Below the pieces are notes generated by a model. The model saw only the letters and a program-made list of their open reading frames with translations, did no database searches and was not told the DNA's origin. DNA of 64,000 nt, taken from positions 1,455 through 65,454 of the forward strand of contig PLET01000071.1 of the NCBI GenBank assembly GCA_003137095.1, read 5' to 3'. This document shows positions 40,696-51,531 of the stretch, in pieces; position 1 is the stretch's first letter; every line of letters starts with the position of its first letter. Origin of the DNA: Gammaproteobacteria bacterium (GTDB taxonomy: Bacteria; Pseudomonadota; Gammaproteobacteria; Steroidobacterales; Steroidobacteraceae). A program made the translations under genes and the position numbers.

Positions 40696-42183
40696 TCAGC
40701 CGATGTCCACCGGCACGTAGATCTGGGCACCGTCACGCTGGATCAGCAAGGCCAGGCTGTGTCCCGCGCGCGCCACCTCGCGCTTCAGATCCGCCACCGT
40801 CGCCACACCGGCGCCATTGACGCCGAGCACCACATCGCCGGCCTGCACGCCGGCCGCCAGCGCCGGCCCGGTCACGTCCTCCACCACCAGCCGACCGTGG
40901 GTGTGCAGTTCCTGTTGTTCCTCGGGATCGAGCGCACGCACCGCAAGACCGAGTTTGCCGCCGTCGGATTCGCTCTCGTTGCGGGCGGCCTGTGCGGGCT
41001 CGTCCTCCAGCATCACCGTGCGCACCATCACCTCGGTGGCCTTGCGATCGCGCCAGACGCCGAGTCGCGCCTCGCTGCCCGTGGGCAGCGCCGCGATCAC
41101 CGAGGGCAGATCCAGGGAGCGTTGAATGGTCTTGCCGTTGACGCTGGTGATGACATCGCCCGGCTTCAGACCGGCACGCTCGCCGGGGCTCTTCGGTTCC
41201 ACCGCGCTGATCAGGGCACCGTGGGGCGTTCCGAGACCAAAGGTCTGCGCCAGTTGCTGATTGACCTCCTGCACCGCGACGCCGATGCGGCTGCGGCTGA
41301 CCTTGCCGTTGCGCTGCAGCTGCTCCTTGACATTGAGCGCCAGATCGATGGGGATGGCGAAGGACATGCCCATGAAGCCGCCCGTGCGGCTGTAAATCTG
41401 CGAATTGATGCCGATCACCTGGCCGTCCAGATTGAACAGCGGACCGCCGGAATTGCCGGGATTGACGGCGGCGTCGGTCTGGATGAACGGCACGTAGTTC
41501 TCATCCGGCAACGCGCGCGCCGTGGCGCTGATCACGCCGGCGGTCACGCTGTTCTCGAAGCCGAATGGCGAGCCGATCGCCACCACCCACTGGCCGGCCC
41601 GCAGCCGAGCCGGATCGCCGAATCGCACCGCCGGCAGACCGGAGGCGGCGATCTTGATCAAGGCGACGTCGCTGCGCCGGTCGACCCCGATGACCTTGGC
41701 GGCAAACTCGCGCCGGTCGGTCAGCTTGACCGTGACCTCGGCGGCGTCCGCCACCACGTGGGCGTTGGTGAGCACGTAGCCGTCCGCGCTGACGATGAAT
41801 CCGGAGCCGATGCCGCGCGCCGGCGGCGCATGGTCGTTGGGCATTTGATACCGATGGAAGAATTGCGACAGGGGGTCTCCACCCTCGCCCGTTTCGCCGG
41901 CTTCACCGCCTCGTTGCGGCTTTTCCACGACGCTGATATTGACCACCGACGCGCCGTTCTGTTCGACCAGATCGGAGAAATCCGGCAATCCGCCGACATG
42001 GACCTGGGAAGAGGCCGGCACGGGCACGGGCGCCGGCATGGTCGCGGGCGCGGCCGCCAGCGCCGGGGCCGCCCGATTGTCATCGGGTACCGTTCCCGCG
42101 TCGGCATTCGAGCGTTGATGCGCGACCACCACGATCAACACACCCGCCACGGCCGCGAGGGACCAGGTTCTGATGCTTCCCAT
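40696..42183 (-). CDS. Periplasmic DegP/DegQ-type serine protease with two PDZ domains
   Basis: [43 protein letters not shown]; two PDZ segments. Confidence 0.92.
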   Translation of the reverse strand: MGSIRTWSLAAVAGVLIVVVAHQRSNADAGTVPDDNRAAPALAAAPATMPAPVPVPASSQVHVGGLPDFSDLVEQNGASVVNISVVEKPQRGGEAGETGEGGDPLSQFFHRYQMPNDHAPPARGIGSGFIVSADGYVLTNAHVVADAAEVTVKLTDRREFAAKVIGVDRRSDVALIKIAASGLPAVRFGDPARLRAGQWVVAIGSPFGFENSVTAGVISATARALPDENYVPFIQTDAAVNPGNSGGPLFNLDGQVIGINSQIYSRTGGFMGMSFAIPIDLALNVKEQLQRNGKVSRSRIGVAVQEVNQQLAQTFGLGTPHGALISAVEPKSPGERAGLKPGDVITSVNGKTIQRSLDLPSVIAALPTGSEARLGVWRDRKATEVMVRTVMLEDEPAQAARNESESDGGKLGLAVRALDPEEQQELHTHGRLVVEDVTGPALAAGVQAGDVVLGVNGAGVATVADLKREVARAGHSLALLIQRDGAQIYVPVDIG

Positions 42184-42374
42184 TGAATTACGTCCTTTCA
42201 AAAAAACCACTGCTGAATCAGCCGTAAAGACCGTCGCCCAGGGCCTTTGGTTTCAATTTTCAGGCGCAAATGCGAAGATTGCGCCCAAGTTTAACTGCAA
42301 TTGATCAAATACCGGCAAACCATGGCGCAATCCGCCCTATCCGCCCGATCCGCCCGGCACGCCCGCCCGTTTTG

Positions 42375-43625
42375 ATGAACAGCCCCCGGCTGCTGGTCAT
42401 CGGCTGCGAACCCAAACGCCTCGAATGGCTGACGCACCATATCACCAGTCGCTGGCCCGACGCGCGGGTATGGGCGGCCGCGCCCGCCGAGCCCGCGGCG
42501 CTGATCCGGGAGATCGACGATCGGGAGCCCGATGCGTTGATCTTGCACATCGACTTCGGCACCGAGGCGACGGCCGACGAGGGCATGGAGCGGCTGCGCC
42601 GGCTGCTGCTGCTGCGGGTCGGCCTGTATTGCATCGTGCTCGCCAATCACGGCACGGAACTCTCGGCGGTGCGGGCGCTCAAGGCCGGCGCCAAGGACTA
42701 TCTGCCGCTGGCACGCATCAGCCACGAGGCGCTGCTCGCGGCGGTCGCCGAGGCGGCGGTCAAGCGCTACGAGATCGAACCCGCGGATCGCGCGCTGCTG
42801 CCTGCCGGCGACGACGGCCCCTCCCTGCAGGTGCCGGGTTACGTCATCGTCAAGGAAATTGCCACCAGCAATTTTTCGGCCGTCTACCTCGCCCGCAGCG
42901 AACGGCTGCGCCGCAATGTCGTGCTCAAGGCCATGTCGCTCGGCAACAGCGAGCGGGAGATCGAGGACGCCGAGCGATTTGCGCGCGAATATGAAATCAT
43001 CTCCAGTATCAGGCATCCGGCCATCGCCGAGATCTACGACTTTGGCACCCTGCCCGACCATCTCTACCTGGCCATGGAGTACTTCCCCTGCGGAGATCTG
43101 CGCGATCGCCTGCGAAATCCGCTCAGCATGGACGAAAGCCTGTTTTACCTGCGTTCTATTGCCGCAGCGCTGCGCGGGATCCACGTGTTCGGCGTATTGC
43201 ACCGCGATCTGAAGCCCGCGAACGTGATGCTGCGCGAGGACAACTCCCCCGTGCTCATCGATTTCGGCCTGGCGCGCCGCGCGATGGACAACGGCGAGAT
43301 GACGGGCATCGGCACCGTGCTCGGCTCGCCCTATTACATCAGTCCGGAACAGGCCCAGGGCCATCGGGTCGACGCGCGCACCGACTTGTACAGCTTGGGC
43401 GTGATCTTTTATGAAATGCTCACCGGCCGGAAGCCCTACCAGGGGCGCAGCGCCATCGAGATCATGAAGCAGCATGCCGCCGCGCCCATACCCAGGCTGC
43501 CCGCCCCGCTTGCGGATCAGCAACCGCTCATCGACCGGCTGATGGCGAAGGAGGCGATCTCCCGGTTTGCCTCGGCCGACGAGCTGCTGGCGCAATTGGA
43601 TTCGAAGGCCTCGGCGATCGCTTGA
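42375..43625 (+). CDS. Ser/Thr protein kinase with N-terminal receiver-like domain
   Basis: N-terminal RLLVIGCEP..ALKAGAKDYLPL (REC-like); kinase motifs VVLKAM, HRDLKPANVML, DFGLARR, GSPYYISPEQAQG. Confidence 0.88.
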   Translation: MNSPRLLVIGCEPKRLEWLTHHITSRWPDARVWAAAPAEPAALIREIDDREPDALILHIDFGTEATADEGMERLRRLLLLRVGLYCIVLANHGTELSAVRALKAGAKDYLPLARISHEALLAAVAEAAVKRYEIEPADRALLPAGDDGPSLQVPGYVIVKEIATSNFSAVYLARSERLRRNVVLKAMSLGNSEREIEDAERFAREYEIISSIRHPAIAEIYDFGTLPDHLYLAMEYFPCGDLRDRLRNPLSMDESLFYLRSIAAALRGIHVFGVLHRDLKPANVMLREDNSPVLIDFGLARRAMDNGEMTGIGTVLGSPYYISPEQAQGHRVDARTDLYSLGVIFYEMLTGRKPYQGRSAIEIMKQHAAAPIPRLPAPLADQQPLIDRLMAKEAISRFASADELLAQLDSKASAIA

Positions 43626-43751
43626 CATATTGCCGGCGCGGAGCGACCGGCGTCACACTCGTCGGCAACTGCGCGGCGATATGTCATCGCGAATGCCAGG
43701 CTGTGACAGCCGTCAAACTCTATTGCGGCGGCCTTTGGCACTCTGCGATGG

Positions 43752-45368
43752 ATGTTCATCTCAAACAAGCGTCACGAGCGCGAGAAACAGGCCCTGGTCG
43801 CCACCAACAAGGTGCTGACCGAGGCGATTCTCGGCAACATCTCGCAAGGACTGCTGTTTCTCGATTCCAAGGGTAAGATCATGCCGCAGGTGTCGCAGTC
43901 GCTGGCGGCCTTGTTCAGGCGCCGCGATTTCAACAATCTGAGCTTCGAGAAGCTGCTCATGCCGCACGTGACGGCGAAGGTCATGAGCCGCGTGCGCAAT
44001 CACCTGGCCGGCTTGCGCGAATCGGCGTCGCGCGAATCGGATGCCGCCGCCGCCCTCACCGACGTCGAAGTGCGGCTGAAGAACGACGACGGCTCCTTTG
44101 ACCGCGCTCATTTCGCCTTCGAATTCACCTCGCTCGAAGCCGCCGAAGCGGGCATGTGGATGGTCCGGGTGACCGACATCACCGGGCGCGTGCAGCAGGA
44201 ACACGAGCTCGCGGAGTTGCGCGCTCAGCTGCAGACCCACGCCGAGATGCTGCGCAGCATCCTGCGCCTGGGCAGGGCGCGCTTTGCGACGGCATTGCAG
44301 AAGATCGCCGGTGCGATGAAATCGATCAACGAGATCCTCAAGAAACCCGCCCGCGAGGAAGGTGCGTTTCGCCACAAGCTCGAGGAAACCTTGGACGAGG
44401 TGGATCGGATCCGGCGCGCGGGCAAGGCCGTCAAGCTGACGGCGATGGAAAATGCCGCCCGCGATTTCGAGGATGCACTGCATGAATTGGGCAGCCGCCC
44501 CACCCTGAGCGGCAGCGACTTCCTGCCGTTGGCGGTCAAGCTCGACGCGCTGTTCGGTCAATTCGCCATGGTCCGCGCCCTCATGACCACTCCCCGCCCG
44601 GCGCATCGGGCAGTCGAGCGCGAACCCGGCGTGGAGCGCCGGCGATCCCGGGCCGCTGGCGCCTTGGCGGGCGCCCTGAAGATCGACGCCCTGATCGGCG
44701 AGCCCGCCGGCGCGCACTCCGACACGCGCAACACCCAGGCCGGCGGACTGGAGAGCGCGCTCGTCGCCCTGGCCGAGCACATTGCGCTCGAACAGGGCAA
44801 GCACGCGGCCCTCGAATGCGCGGGTCTCGAGCTCGTGCCGCAGCAATACCAGACGCCGCTGAAGAACATTGCGGTGCAGCTCATCCGCAATGCGGTGATT
44901 CACGGCATAGAGACCGCGGAGGAGCGGGCGCGCAGCGGCAAACCCGACCAAGGCACGATGCGCATGGAGTTCACCGCGCTCGAGGATGGCGGTTACGAGC
45001 TGCTGTTCCAGGACGATGGTCGCGGACTGGATCCCGACCATGTACGCCGCACCGCCGTCGAGAAGGGCCTGATCAGTACCGAAGCGGCCGACAAGCTGCG
45101 CGATCGTCAGGCCATCAAACTGATTTTCAAGGCGGGATTCACCACCGCGACGGAATCGGCCGCCGCCGCGGCCCAGGGCACCGGTCTGGCATTCGTGCGC
45201 CGCTACGTGCATCAGGCCGGCGGAAAAATCGCCCTGGCCAGCCTGCAAGGCCACGAAGTGAGATTCAAGGTCTGTCTGCCGCCCATCGAGGCCACGGGCC
45301 ACAGCGGCGTCGCCGGCTCGGACGCGGAGTTGGATGCCGAGGACCCCGACGCCGCCCGCGTCGCCTAG
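43752..45368 (+). CDS. PAS-like / HPt-like / CheA-like HATPase sensor protein
   Basis: CheA-type N-box QLIRNAVIHGIE..EERARSGKPDQGT, DDGRGLDPDHVRRTAVEKGLI, LIFKAGFTTA, GTGLAFVRRYVHQAGG. Confidence 0.82.
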   Translation: MFISNKRHEREKQALVATNKVLTEAILGNISQGLLFLDSKGKIMPQVSQSLAALFRRRDFNNLSFEKLLMPHVTAKVMSRVRNHLAGLRESASRESDAAAALTDVEVRLKNDDGSFDRAHFAFEFTSLEAAEAGMWMVRVTDITGRVQQEHELAELRAQLQTHAEMLRSILRLGRARFATALQKIAGAMKSINEILKKPAREEGAFRHKLEETLDEVDRIRRAGKAVKLTAMENAARDFEDALHELGSRPTLSGSDFLPLAVKLDALFGQFAMVRALMTTPRPAHRAVEREPGVERRRSRAAGALAGALKIDALIGEPAGAHSDTRNTQAGGLESALVALAEHIALEQGKHAALECAGLELVPQQYQTPLKNIAVQLIRNAVIHGIETAEERARSGKPDQGTMRMEFTALEDGGYELLFQDDGRGLDPDHVRRTAVEKGLISTEAADKLRDRQAIKLIFKAGFTTATESAAAAAQGTGLAFVRRYVHQAGGKIALASLQGHEVRFKVCLPPIEATGHSGVAGSDAELDAEDPDAARVA

Positions 45369-47311
45369 CCGCTCAGCTCGATCAGAAAATCGCCTGCGGC
45401 AACCCGCTCGCCCGGGGCGTGCACCACGCGCGCGACCACCCCGCCGCGCGGCGCGGTCAGGGTATGTTCCATTTTCATCGCCTCGACGGTCACGAGCGGC
45501 GCGCCCTCTGCGACCTGTTGACCCACGCGCACATGCACCGCAACCACCGTTCCCGGCAAGGGCGTGCGCAGCGAACCCTCGGCGGCCGGTGCGGCGACCC
45601 CCAATGCATCCTCGGTTAGAGCTTGGATCAGGACCACGTGGCCACCGGGCCGGAACAGGTGCAGCTCCCGGCCGCGTTCCGTCACACGGCTGCGGCGCAA
45701 CCGGCCCGCCACCTCGATGCAGATCGATTCGCCGGTGCGCGCCGCGATGCCGGCGGCATATTCGCATTCGCCAACCCGCGCAATCCAGCCTTCCGCGGCC
45801 CGGCTGAGGGTCACCGTGCGATCGCCGAAGCGCCGCTCGCTGCGGGCCGCGGCGCCGAGCCGCCAGCCGCCGCTGTCCGCCCACAGATCATCCGGTGCGG
45901 CGCCGCTTTGTGCGTGCCACAGGGCCGCCGTGATCAGGTCCAGATCGTCTGCGGCGGGTTCCGCCATCGCCAGGTGCGGGCCGCGGCGCACCAGAAAGTC
46001 GGTGTTGATCGCGCCGGCCAGGAACTCTCCGTCGGCCAGCACGCTCGACAACAGGGCGCGATTGCTGGCGACGCCCGCCAGCTCGATAGCGGCCACCGCC
46101 CGGCCCAGAAGCGCGCAGGCCACGCTGCGCGTTTCCCCCCAGGCGATGACTTTGCCGAGCATCGGATCATAGTAGCTCGACACCTCATCGCCCGCATCCA
46201 CGCCGGCGTCCACGCGTACGCCGTCGGCCGCCGGCCAGCGCAGGTGCGCGATCCGCCCAACGCTCGGCAGATAGTCCCGGGCCGGATCCTCGGCATACAG
46301 CCGCGCTTCGATCGCAGCGCCATGGGCCGCGAGATTCCCGAATGACGCCGGCAGTCGCTCGCCGGCAGCGATGCGCAGCTGCCATTCGACCAGGTCGATG
46401 CCCGTGATGAGTTCGGTCACCGCATGTTCGACCTGCAGGCGCGTATTCATCTCCATGAAATAAAACTGTTGCCCGTCGTCCATCAAAAACTCCACCGTTC
46501 CGGCGCTCGAGTAGTCGACGGCGCGCGCCGTCCTGACCGCAGCCTCGGCCATCGCGGCGCGCACCTCGGGCCGGATCCCGGGCGCCGGCGCCTCTTCGAT
46601 GACTTTCTGGTGGCGCCGCTGGATGGAACAGTCGCGATCGAACAGCGGCAGTACGGTGCCGTGCCGATCCGCCAGGATCTGCACCTCGACGTGGCGCGCA
46701 TGCGGAAAATAACGCTCCAGCAGCAGGCGGCCGTCACCGAACGCGGCGCGCGCCAGACGCTGCGCGGATTCCACCGCGCCGGACACCTGTGCCGCGGATT
46801 CCACCACCTGCATGCCCTTGCCGCCGCCGCCCGCGCTCGCCTTGATGATCAGCGGGAAGCCGATCCGCACCGCCTCGGTGCACAGCCGCCCGATGGATTG
46901 GTCCTCGCCGTGATACCCGGGCGCCCCCGGCACGCCGGCATCCGACATGGCCGACTTTGCGGCGCTCTTCGACCCCATGGCCCGGATCGCCGCTGGCGGC
47001 GGTCCGACGAACGTCAAGCCGGCGTCGATGCAGGCCTGCGCGAAAGCGGCATTTTCGGACAGAAATCCATAACCCGGGTGCACGCAGTCGGCGCCCGCGC
47101 TGCGCGCCACCGCGATGATCCGCGCCGTGTTCAGATAGCTGTCGGCGGCCGGCGCCGCCCCAAGCCAATAGCTCTCGTCGGCCACGCGTACATGCCGCGC
47201 GCCGCGGTCCGCGTCGGAAAACACCGCGATCGAGGTGACGCCCATGCGCTGCGCGGTGCGCATGATGCGGCAGGCGATTTCCCCCCGATTGGCGATCAAC
47301 AGCCGTCGCAT
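45365..47311 (-). CDS. Methylcrotonyl-CoA carboxylase-type biotin carboxylase/BCCP subunit
   Basis: RRLLIANRGEIACRI, VHPGYGFLSENAAFA, ASAGGGGKGM, FMEMNTRLQVEH, C-terminal VEAMKMEHTL biotinylation site. Confidence 0.9.
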   Translation of the reverse strand: MRRLLIANRGEIACRIMRTAQRMGVTSIAVFSDADRGARHVRVADESYWLGAAPAADSYLNTARIIAVARSAGADCVHPGYGFLSENAAFAQACIDAGLTFVGPPPAAIRAMGSKSAAKSAMSDAGVPGAPGYHGEDQSIGRLCTEAVRIGFPLIIKASAGGGGKGMQVVESAAQVSGAVESAQRLARAAFGDGRLLLERYFPHARHVEVQILADRHGTVLPLFDRDCSIQRRHQKVIEEAPAPGIRPEVRAAMAEAAVRTARAVDYSSAGTVEFLMDDGQQFYFMEMNTRLQVEHAVTELITGIDLVEWQLRIAAGERLPASFGNLAAHGAAIEARLYAEDPARDYLPSVGRIAHLRWPAADGVRVDAGVDAGDEVSSYYDPMLGKVIAWGETRSVACALLGRAVAAIELAGVASNRALLSSVLADGEFLAGAINTDFLVRRGPHLAMAEPAADDLDLITAALWHAQSGAAPDDLWADSGGWRLGAAARSERRFGDRTVTLSRAAEGWIARVGECEYAAGIAARTGESICIEVAGRLRRSRVTERGRELHLFRPGGHVVLIQALTEDALGVAAPAAEGSLRTPLPGTVVAVHVRVGQQVAEGAPLVTVEAMKMEHTLTAPRGGVVARVVHAPGERVAAGDFLIELSG

Positions 47312-47313
47312 GG

Positions 47314-48927
47314 TCACATGCGAAACACGCCGAAGCGCGTCGGCACGATGGATTGGCTCTTGGCGAGCTGCAGCGTCATCCCCAACACCCGGCGCGTGTC
47401 CAGCGGATCGATGACACCGTCATCCCAGAGTCGCGCGGACGCGTAATAGGGCTTGCCCTGGCGTTCGAATTGTTCGCGTATCGGGGCTTTCAGCTGTTCT
47501 TCCTGCCCGGCGCTCATGGACTCGCCGGCGCGCAGCATCGCATCGCGCTTGATCGTAGCCAGCACGCTGGCGGCCTGTTCCCCGCCCATCACCGAGGTGC
47601 GTGCGTTCGGCCACTGGAACAGGAATCTGGGGGAGTACGCGCGCCCGCACATGGCGTAGTTGCCGGCACCGAAGCTGCCGCCGATGACCACGGTGTATTT
47701 CGGCACCGACGCGCAGGCGACCGCGGTGACGAGTTTGGCGCCGTCCTTGGCGATGCCCCCGGCCTCGGCCGCCCGTCCCACCATGAAACCGGCGATGTTC
47801 TGCAAAAAAACCAGCGGAAAACCTTCGCGGCAGCAAAGCTCTATGAAGTGCGCACCCTTCAACGCGCTTTCGGAGAACAGAATGCCGTTGTTCGCCAGGA
47901 TCCCGACCGTGGTGCCGTGGATGTCGGCGAAGCCGCAGACCAAGGTCGTGCCGTAGAGGGCCTTGAACTCGTCGAGCCAGGAGCCGTCGACCAGGCGCGC
48001 GATGATCTCGCGCACATCGTAGGGTTTGCGGGAATTCCTCGGAATGATGCCGTACAGGTCGGCCGGATCGGCCGCCGGCTCGCGCGCTCCCCCGGTCAGC
48101 GCCGCCGTGAGCGCCGCCGGCCGGGGCCGCAGCCTTGCCACTGCGCGGCGTGCGAACGCCAGCGCGTGCAGATCGCTTTCGGCGTAATAGTCCGTCACGC
48201 CGGATTGCCGGCAATGCACGTCGGCGCCGCCCAGGGATTCGGCGTCTATCTCCTCGCCCGTCGCCGCCTTGACCAGGGGCGGCCCCCCGAGAAACACCCG
48301 CCCTTGATTGCGCACGATGATGGCGTGATCGGACATGGCCGGTACATACGCGCCGCCGGCGGTGCATGAGCCGTGCACCACCGCGATTTGCGCAATGCCG
48401 CGGGCCGACAGCGTCGCCTGATTGAAGAATATGCGGCCGAAATGCTCCCGATCCGGGAAGACCTCGTCCTGTTTCGGCAGGAACGCCCCGCCGCTTTCCA
48501 CCAGATAGATGCAGGGCAGTTCGTTGTCGGCGGCGATTTCCTGTGCCCGCAGATGCTTCTTGACGGTGAGCGGGTAATACGTGCCGCCCTTGACCGTCGG
48601 ATCATTGGCCACCACCAGGCAGACACGCCCGGCGACGCGGCCGATGCCGGTGACCAGTCCGGCCCCGGGCAGCGCCTCGCCGTACACGTCCTGTGCCGCG
48701 AGCGGCGAGAGCTCCAGAAACGGCGCGCCCGGATCGAGCAGCGCGTCGATGCGCTCGCGTACCAGCAATTTGCCTGCCTGCCGATGCTTGTCGCGCGCCG
48801 CCTGGCTGCCACCCAGGGCATTGTGCTGCAGCGTGGCGCGTAGTTCGGTGACGAGATCCCGCAGATGCGTGCAGTTGTCGGCGAATTCCGCGGACCTGGG
48901 ATCGACCGTCGATGCGAGCTGGGCCAT
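47314..48927 (-). CDS. Methylcrotonyl-CoA carboxylase-type carboxyltransferase subunit
   Basis: [88 protein letters not shown]. Confidence 0.93.
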   Translation of the reverse strand: MAQLASTVDPRSAEFADNCTHLRDLVTELRATLQHNALGGSQAARDKHRQAGKLLVRERIDALLDPGAPFLELSPLAAQDVYGEALPGAGLVTGIGRVAGRVCLVVANDPTVKGGTYYPLTVKKHLRAQEIAADNELPCIYLVESGGAFLPKQDEVFPDREHFGRIFFNQATLSARGIAQIAVVHGSCTAGGAYVPAMSDHAIIVRNQGRVFLGGPPLVKAATGEEIDAESLGGADVHCRQSGVTDYYAESDLHALAFARRAVARLRPRPAALTAALTGGAREPAADPADLYGIIPRNSRKPYDVREIIARLVDGSWLDEFKALYGTTLVCGFADIHGTTVGILANNGILFSESALKGAHFIELCCREGFPLVFLQNIAGFMVGRAAEAGGIAKDGAKLVTAVACASVPKYTVVIGGSFGAGNYAMCGRAYSPRFLFQWPNARTSVMGGEQAASVLATIKRDAMLRAGESMSAGQEEQLKAPIREQFERQGKPYYASARLWDDGVIDPLDTRRVLGMTLQLAKSQSIVPTRFGVFRM

Positions 48928-48999
48928 TGTCTTTGTTGGCTCCGGAGTGGCAAAATTGTCGGACAGTCGGATTATCCAACATATTGGGACGCACTGACA

Positions 49000-50172
49000 A
49001 TGTCCGCATCCGCCTTCCGCGATTTCAATTTCGGCCTCGGCGAGGACCTCGACGCCGTGCGCGATCAGGTGCGCCGTTTCGCGCAGGAGCGCATCGCCCC
49101 GCGTGCCGGTGAGATCGACCGCTCCAATGTGTTTCCGCGCGATTTGTGGCCGGAATTCGGCGCGCTGGGGCTGATGGGCATGACGGTGTCCGCCGCCGAC
49201 GGCGGATCCGGACTGGGTTACCTCGCCCACACCGTGGCCATGGAAGAGATCTCCCGCGCGTCGGCCGCGGTCGCCTTGAGCTACGGCGCGCACTCGAACC
49301 TGTGCATCAACCAGATCGCCCTGAACGCCAGCGCGGAGCAGAAGCAGCAACACCTGCCCAAATTGATCAGCGGCGAGCACGTGGGTGCGCTCGCGATGTC
49401 CGAACCCGGCGCAGGTTCCGACGTCGTATCGATGCAGCTGAGGGCGCACAAGCGCGGCGACCGCTACGTGCTCGACGGACGCAAGATGTGGATCACCAAC
49501 GGTCCCGAGGCCGACGTGCTGGTCGTCTATGCCAAGACCGACCCAGCCGCCGGCGCCCGCGGCATCAGCGCCTTCATCATAGAAAAAGGACTGGCCGGCT
49601 TCAGCGCGGCGCAAAAGCTCGACAAGCTCGGCATGCGCGGGTCGAGCACCAGCGAACTGGTGTTCGACGGCTGCGAGGTGCCCGCCGCCAATTTGTTGGG
49701 CACGGAGAATCATGGCGTCAGCGTGCTGATGCGCGGCCTGGACTACGAGCGCGTGGTGCTCTCCGGCGGCCCGCTCGGCATCATGGCCGCCGCGCTCGAC
49801 GTCGCCGTTCCCTATGTGCGCGAACGCCGGCAATTCGGACAGGCCATCGGCAACTTCGAATTGGTGCAAGGGAAGCTCGCCGACATGTACGCTTCGCTCA
49901 ACGCCTGCCGCAGCTACGCCTATACGGTGGCCGCCGCCTGCGATCGCGGCGAGGCCACCCGCAAGGACGCCGCCGCCTGCATCTTGTTCTGCGCGGAGGC
50001 GGCGACGCGGGCGGCGCTGGACGGGATCCAACTGCTCGGCGGAAACGGCTACATCAACGACTATCCCACCGGACGGCTGCTGCGTGACGCCAAACTCTAC
50101 GAGATCGGCGCCGGCACCTCCGAGATCCGCCGCATGCTGATCGGCCGTGAATTGGTCGCCGAGGCGCCGTGA
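49000..50172 (+). CDS. Isovaleryl-CoA dehydrogenase
   Basis: [87 protein letters not shown]. Confidence 0.92.
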   Translation: MSASAFRDFNFGLGEDLDAVRDQVRRFAQERIAPRAGEIDRSNVFPRDLWPEFGALGLMGMTVSAADGGSGLGYLAHTVAMEEISRASAAVALSYGAHSNLCINQIALNASAEQKQQHLPKLISGEHVGALAMSEPGAGSDVVSMQLRAHKRGDRYVLDGRKMWITNGPEADVLVVYAKTDPAAGARGISAFIIEKGLAGFSAAQKLDKLGMRGSSTSELVFDGCEVPAANLLGTENHGVSVLMRGLDYERVVLSGGPLGIMAAALDVAVPYVRERRQFGQAIGNFELVQGKLADMYASLNACRSYAYTVAAACDRGEATRKDAAACILFCAEAATRAALDGIQLLGGNGYINDYPTGRLLRDAKLYEIGAGTSEIRRMLIGRELVAEAP

Positions 50173-50921
50173 CGGATCTGTTCGAACCCCTGGACGATCA
50201 TCCCGCCTATCGGCAGGTGGCGAACGCCATCGAGAGAAAAATCGTCGCGCGGGCGCTGCGCACCGGAGATCACCTGCCGTCCGAAACGGATCTTGCGCGG
50301 CAGTTCGGCGTCAACCGCTCCACGGTTCGCGAGGCCATCCGCGAATTGGAGATACAGGGACTGATCGGACGCGGACGCGGCGAGAAGCGCCTGAAGGTCA
50401 CGCGGCCCGAGCCGCAGCGCGTCAGCTCGGATGTCAGCCGTGCCTTGGCGCTGCACGACGTGACCTTTCAGGAGTTGTGGGAGGCCATGATGGCTCTCGA
50501 GCCTGCCGCGGCCGAATACGCCGCCGCCCGCCGCACGCCGGCCGAACTGCAGGCGCTCACCCGTGCCGCCGCCCGATTCAGGCGCGATGCCGGCGATACG
50601 GCGGCCGCCGTCGCGGCGGTGGTGGAATTCTTCACGGCGGTGGCCAAGGCCAGCGGCAATCGGGTGCTGAGCCTGTCACAGGCGCCGCTGAATCTGTTGC
50701 TGGCGCCGGCCCTTACGCAGATGATCGACCGGCTTGCCCAGGCCCGCCGACGCATCCAGGAGGCGCAGGAGCAGATCACCGCGGCCATCAGGCGGAAGGA
50801 CCGCGCCGAGGCGCGAACGTGGATGGAGAAGCACATCCGCGACTTCAAGCGCGGCTTCGATTTGCGCCCTATACTCACAGCGGCCGACGAACCGTCGGGC
50901 AGGCGCAAGGGCGGACGATGA
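50169..50921 (+). CDS. GntR-family (FadR/FCD-type) transcriptional regulator
   Basis: [39 protein letters not shown] wHTH; helical FCD-like C-terminus. Overlaps neighbours by ATGA-type junctions. Confidence 0.88.
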   Translation: MTDLFEPLDDHPAYRQVANAIERKIVARALRTGDHLPSETDLARQFGVNRSTVREAIRELEIQGLIGRGRGEKRLKVTRPEPQRVSSDVSRALALHDVTFQELWEAMMALEPAAAEYAAARRTPAELQALTRAAARFRRDAGDTAAAVAAVVEFFTAVAKASGNRVLSLSQAPLNLLLAPALTQMIDRLAQARRRIQEAQEQITAAIRRKDRAEARTWMEKHIRDFKRGFDLRPILTAADEPSGRRKGGR

Positions 50922-51508
50922 GACCGGCATTGGACGATGCTTCTTTGGATCAACTGTTCCGCGCGGCGCGCTCCTACAACCGCTGGGCGCCGGAACTTGT
51001 GCCGGAGAAGACCATCCGCGATTTGTACGAGCTTCTCAAATGGGGACCCACCGCGGTCAACTGCACGCCCGCACGATTCGTGTTCGTGACCGGCGATGAG
51101 GCCAGGTCGAAACTGGTGGGCTGCGTGTCGCCGGGCAACGTGGTCAAAGTACAGACCGCGCCGGTGACGGCGATCATCGGCATGGACGAGAAGTTCGCGG
51201 ACAAGCTGCCGGTGCTGTTTCCGCACATGCCCAATGTGGCCGACCATTTCAAGGATCCCGACCTGGTCCGAACCACCATGATGCGCAACTCATCGCTGCA
51301 GGGCGCGTATCTGCTGTTGGCGGCGCGCGCCCTCGGGCTCGACGGCGGTCCGATGTCGGGCTTCGATCACGCCAAGGTCGATGCAGCATTCTTTTCAGGC
51401 ACGTCGGTGAAGTCCAATTTTCTGTGCGCGCTCGGAATTGGCACGAACGAATTGCTGTATCCGCGCAATCCGCGCCTGCCATTCGAGGAGGCCTGCCGGA
51501 TCGCTTAG
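50918..51508 (+). CDS. RutE/HadB-type nitroreductase family (malonic semialdehyde reductase-like)
   Basis: LDDASLDQLFRAARSYNRWAPELVPEKTIRDLYELLKWGPTAVNCTPARFVFV. Confidence 0.88.
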   Translation: MRPALDDASLDQLFRAARSYNRWAPELVPEKTIRDLYELLKWGPTAVNCTPARFVFVTGDEARSKLVGCVSPGNVVKVQTAPVTAIIGMDEKFADKLPVLFPHMPNVADHFKDPDLVRTTMMRNSSLQGAYLLLAARALGLDGGPMSGFDHAKVDAAFFSGTSVKSNFLCALGIGTNELLYPRNPRLPFEEACRIA

Positions 51509-51531
51509 GGGGAACCGCAGCGCCGGCTGGT

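Noticed and set aside
42327-42370. Short ATCCGCCC-type repeats upstream of the kinase (IRPIRPIRPARPP if translated)
   Set aside because: Too short and imperfect for a CRISPR or regulatory array; probably non-coding upstream of the ATG at 42375.
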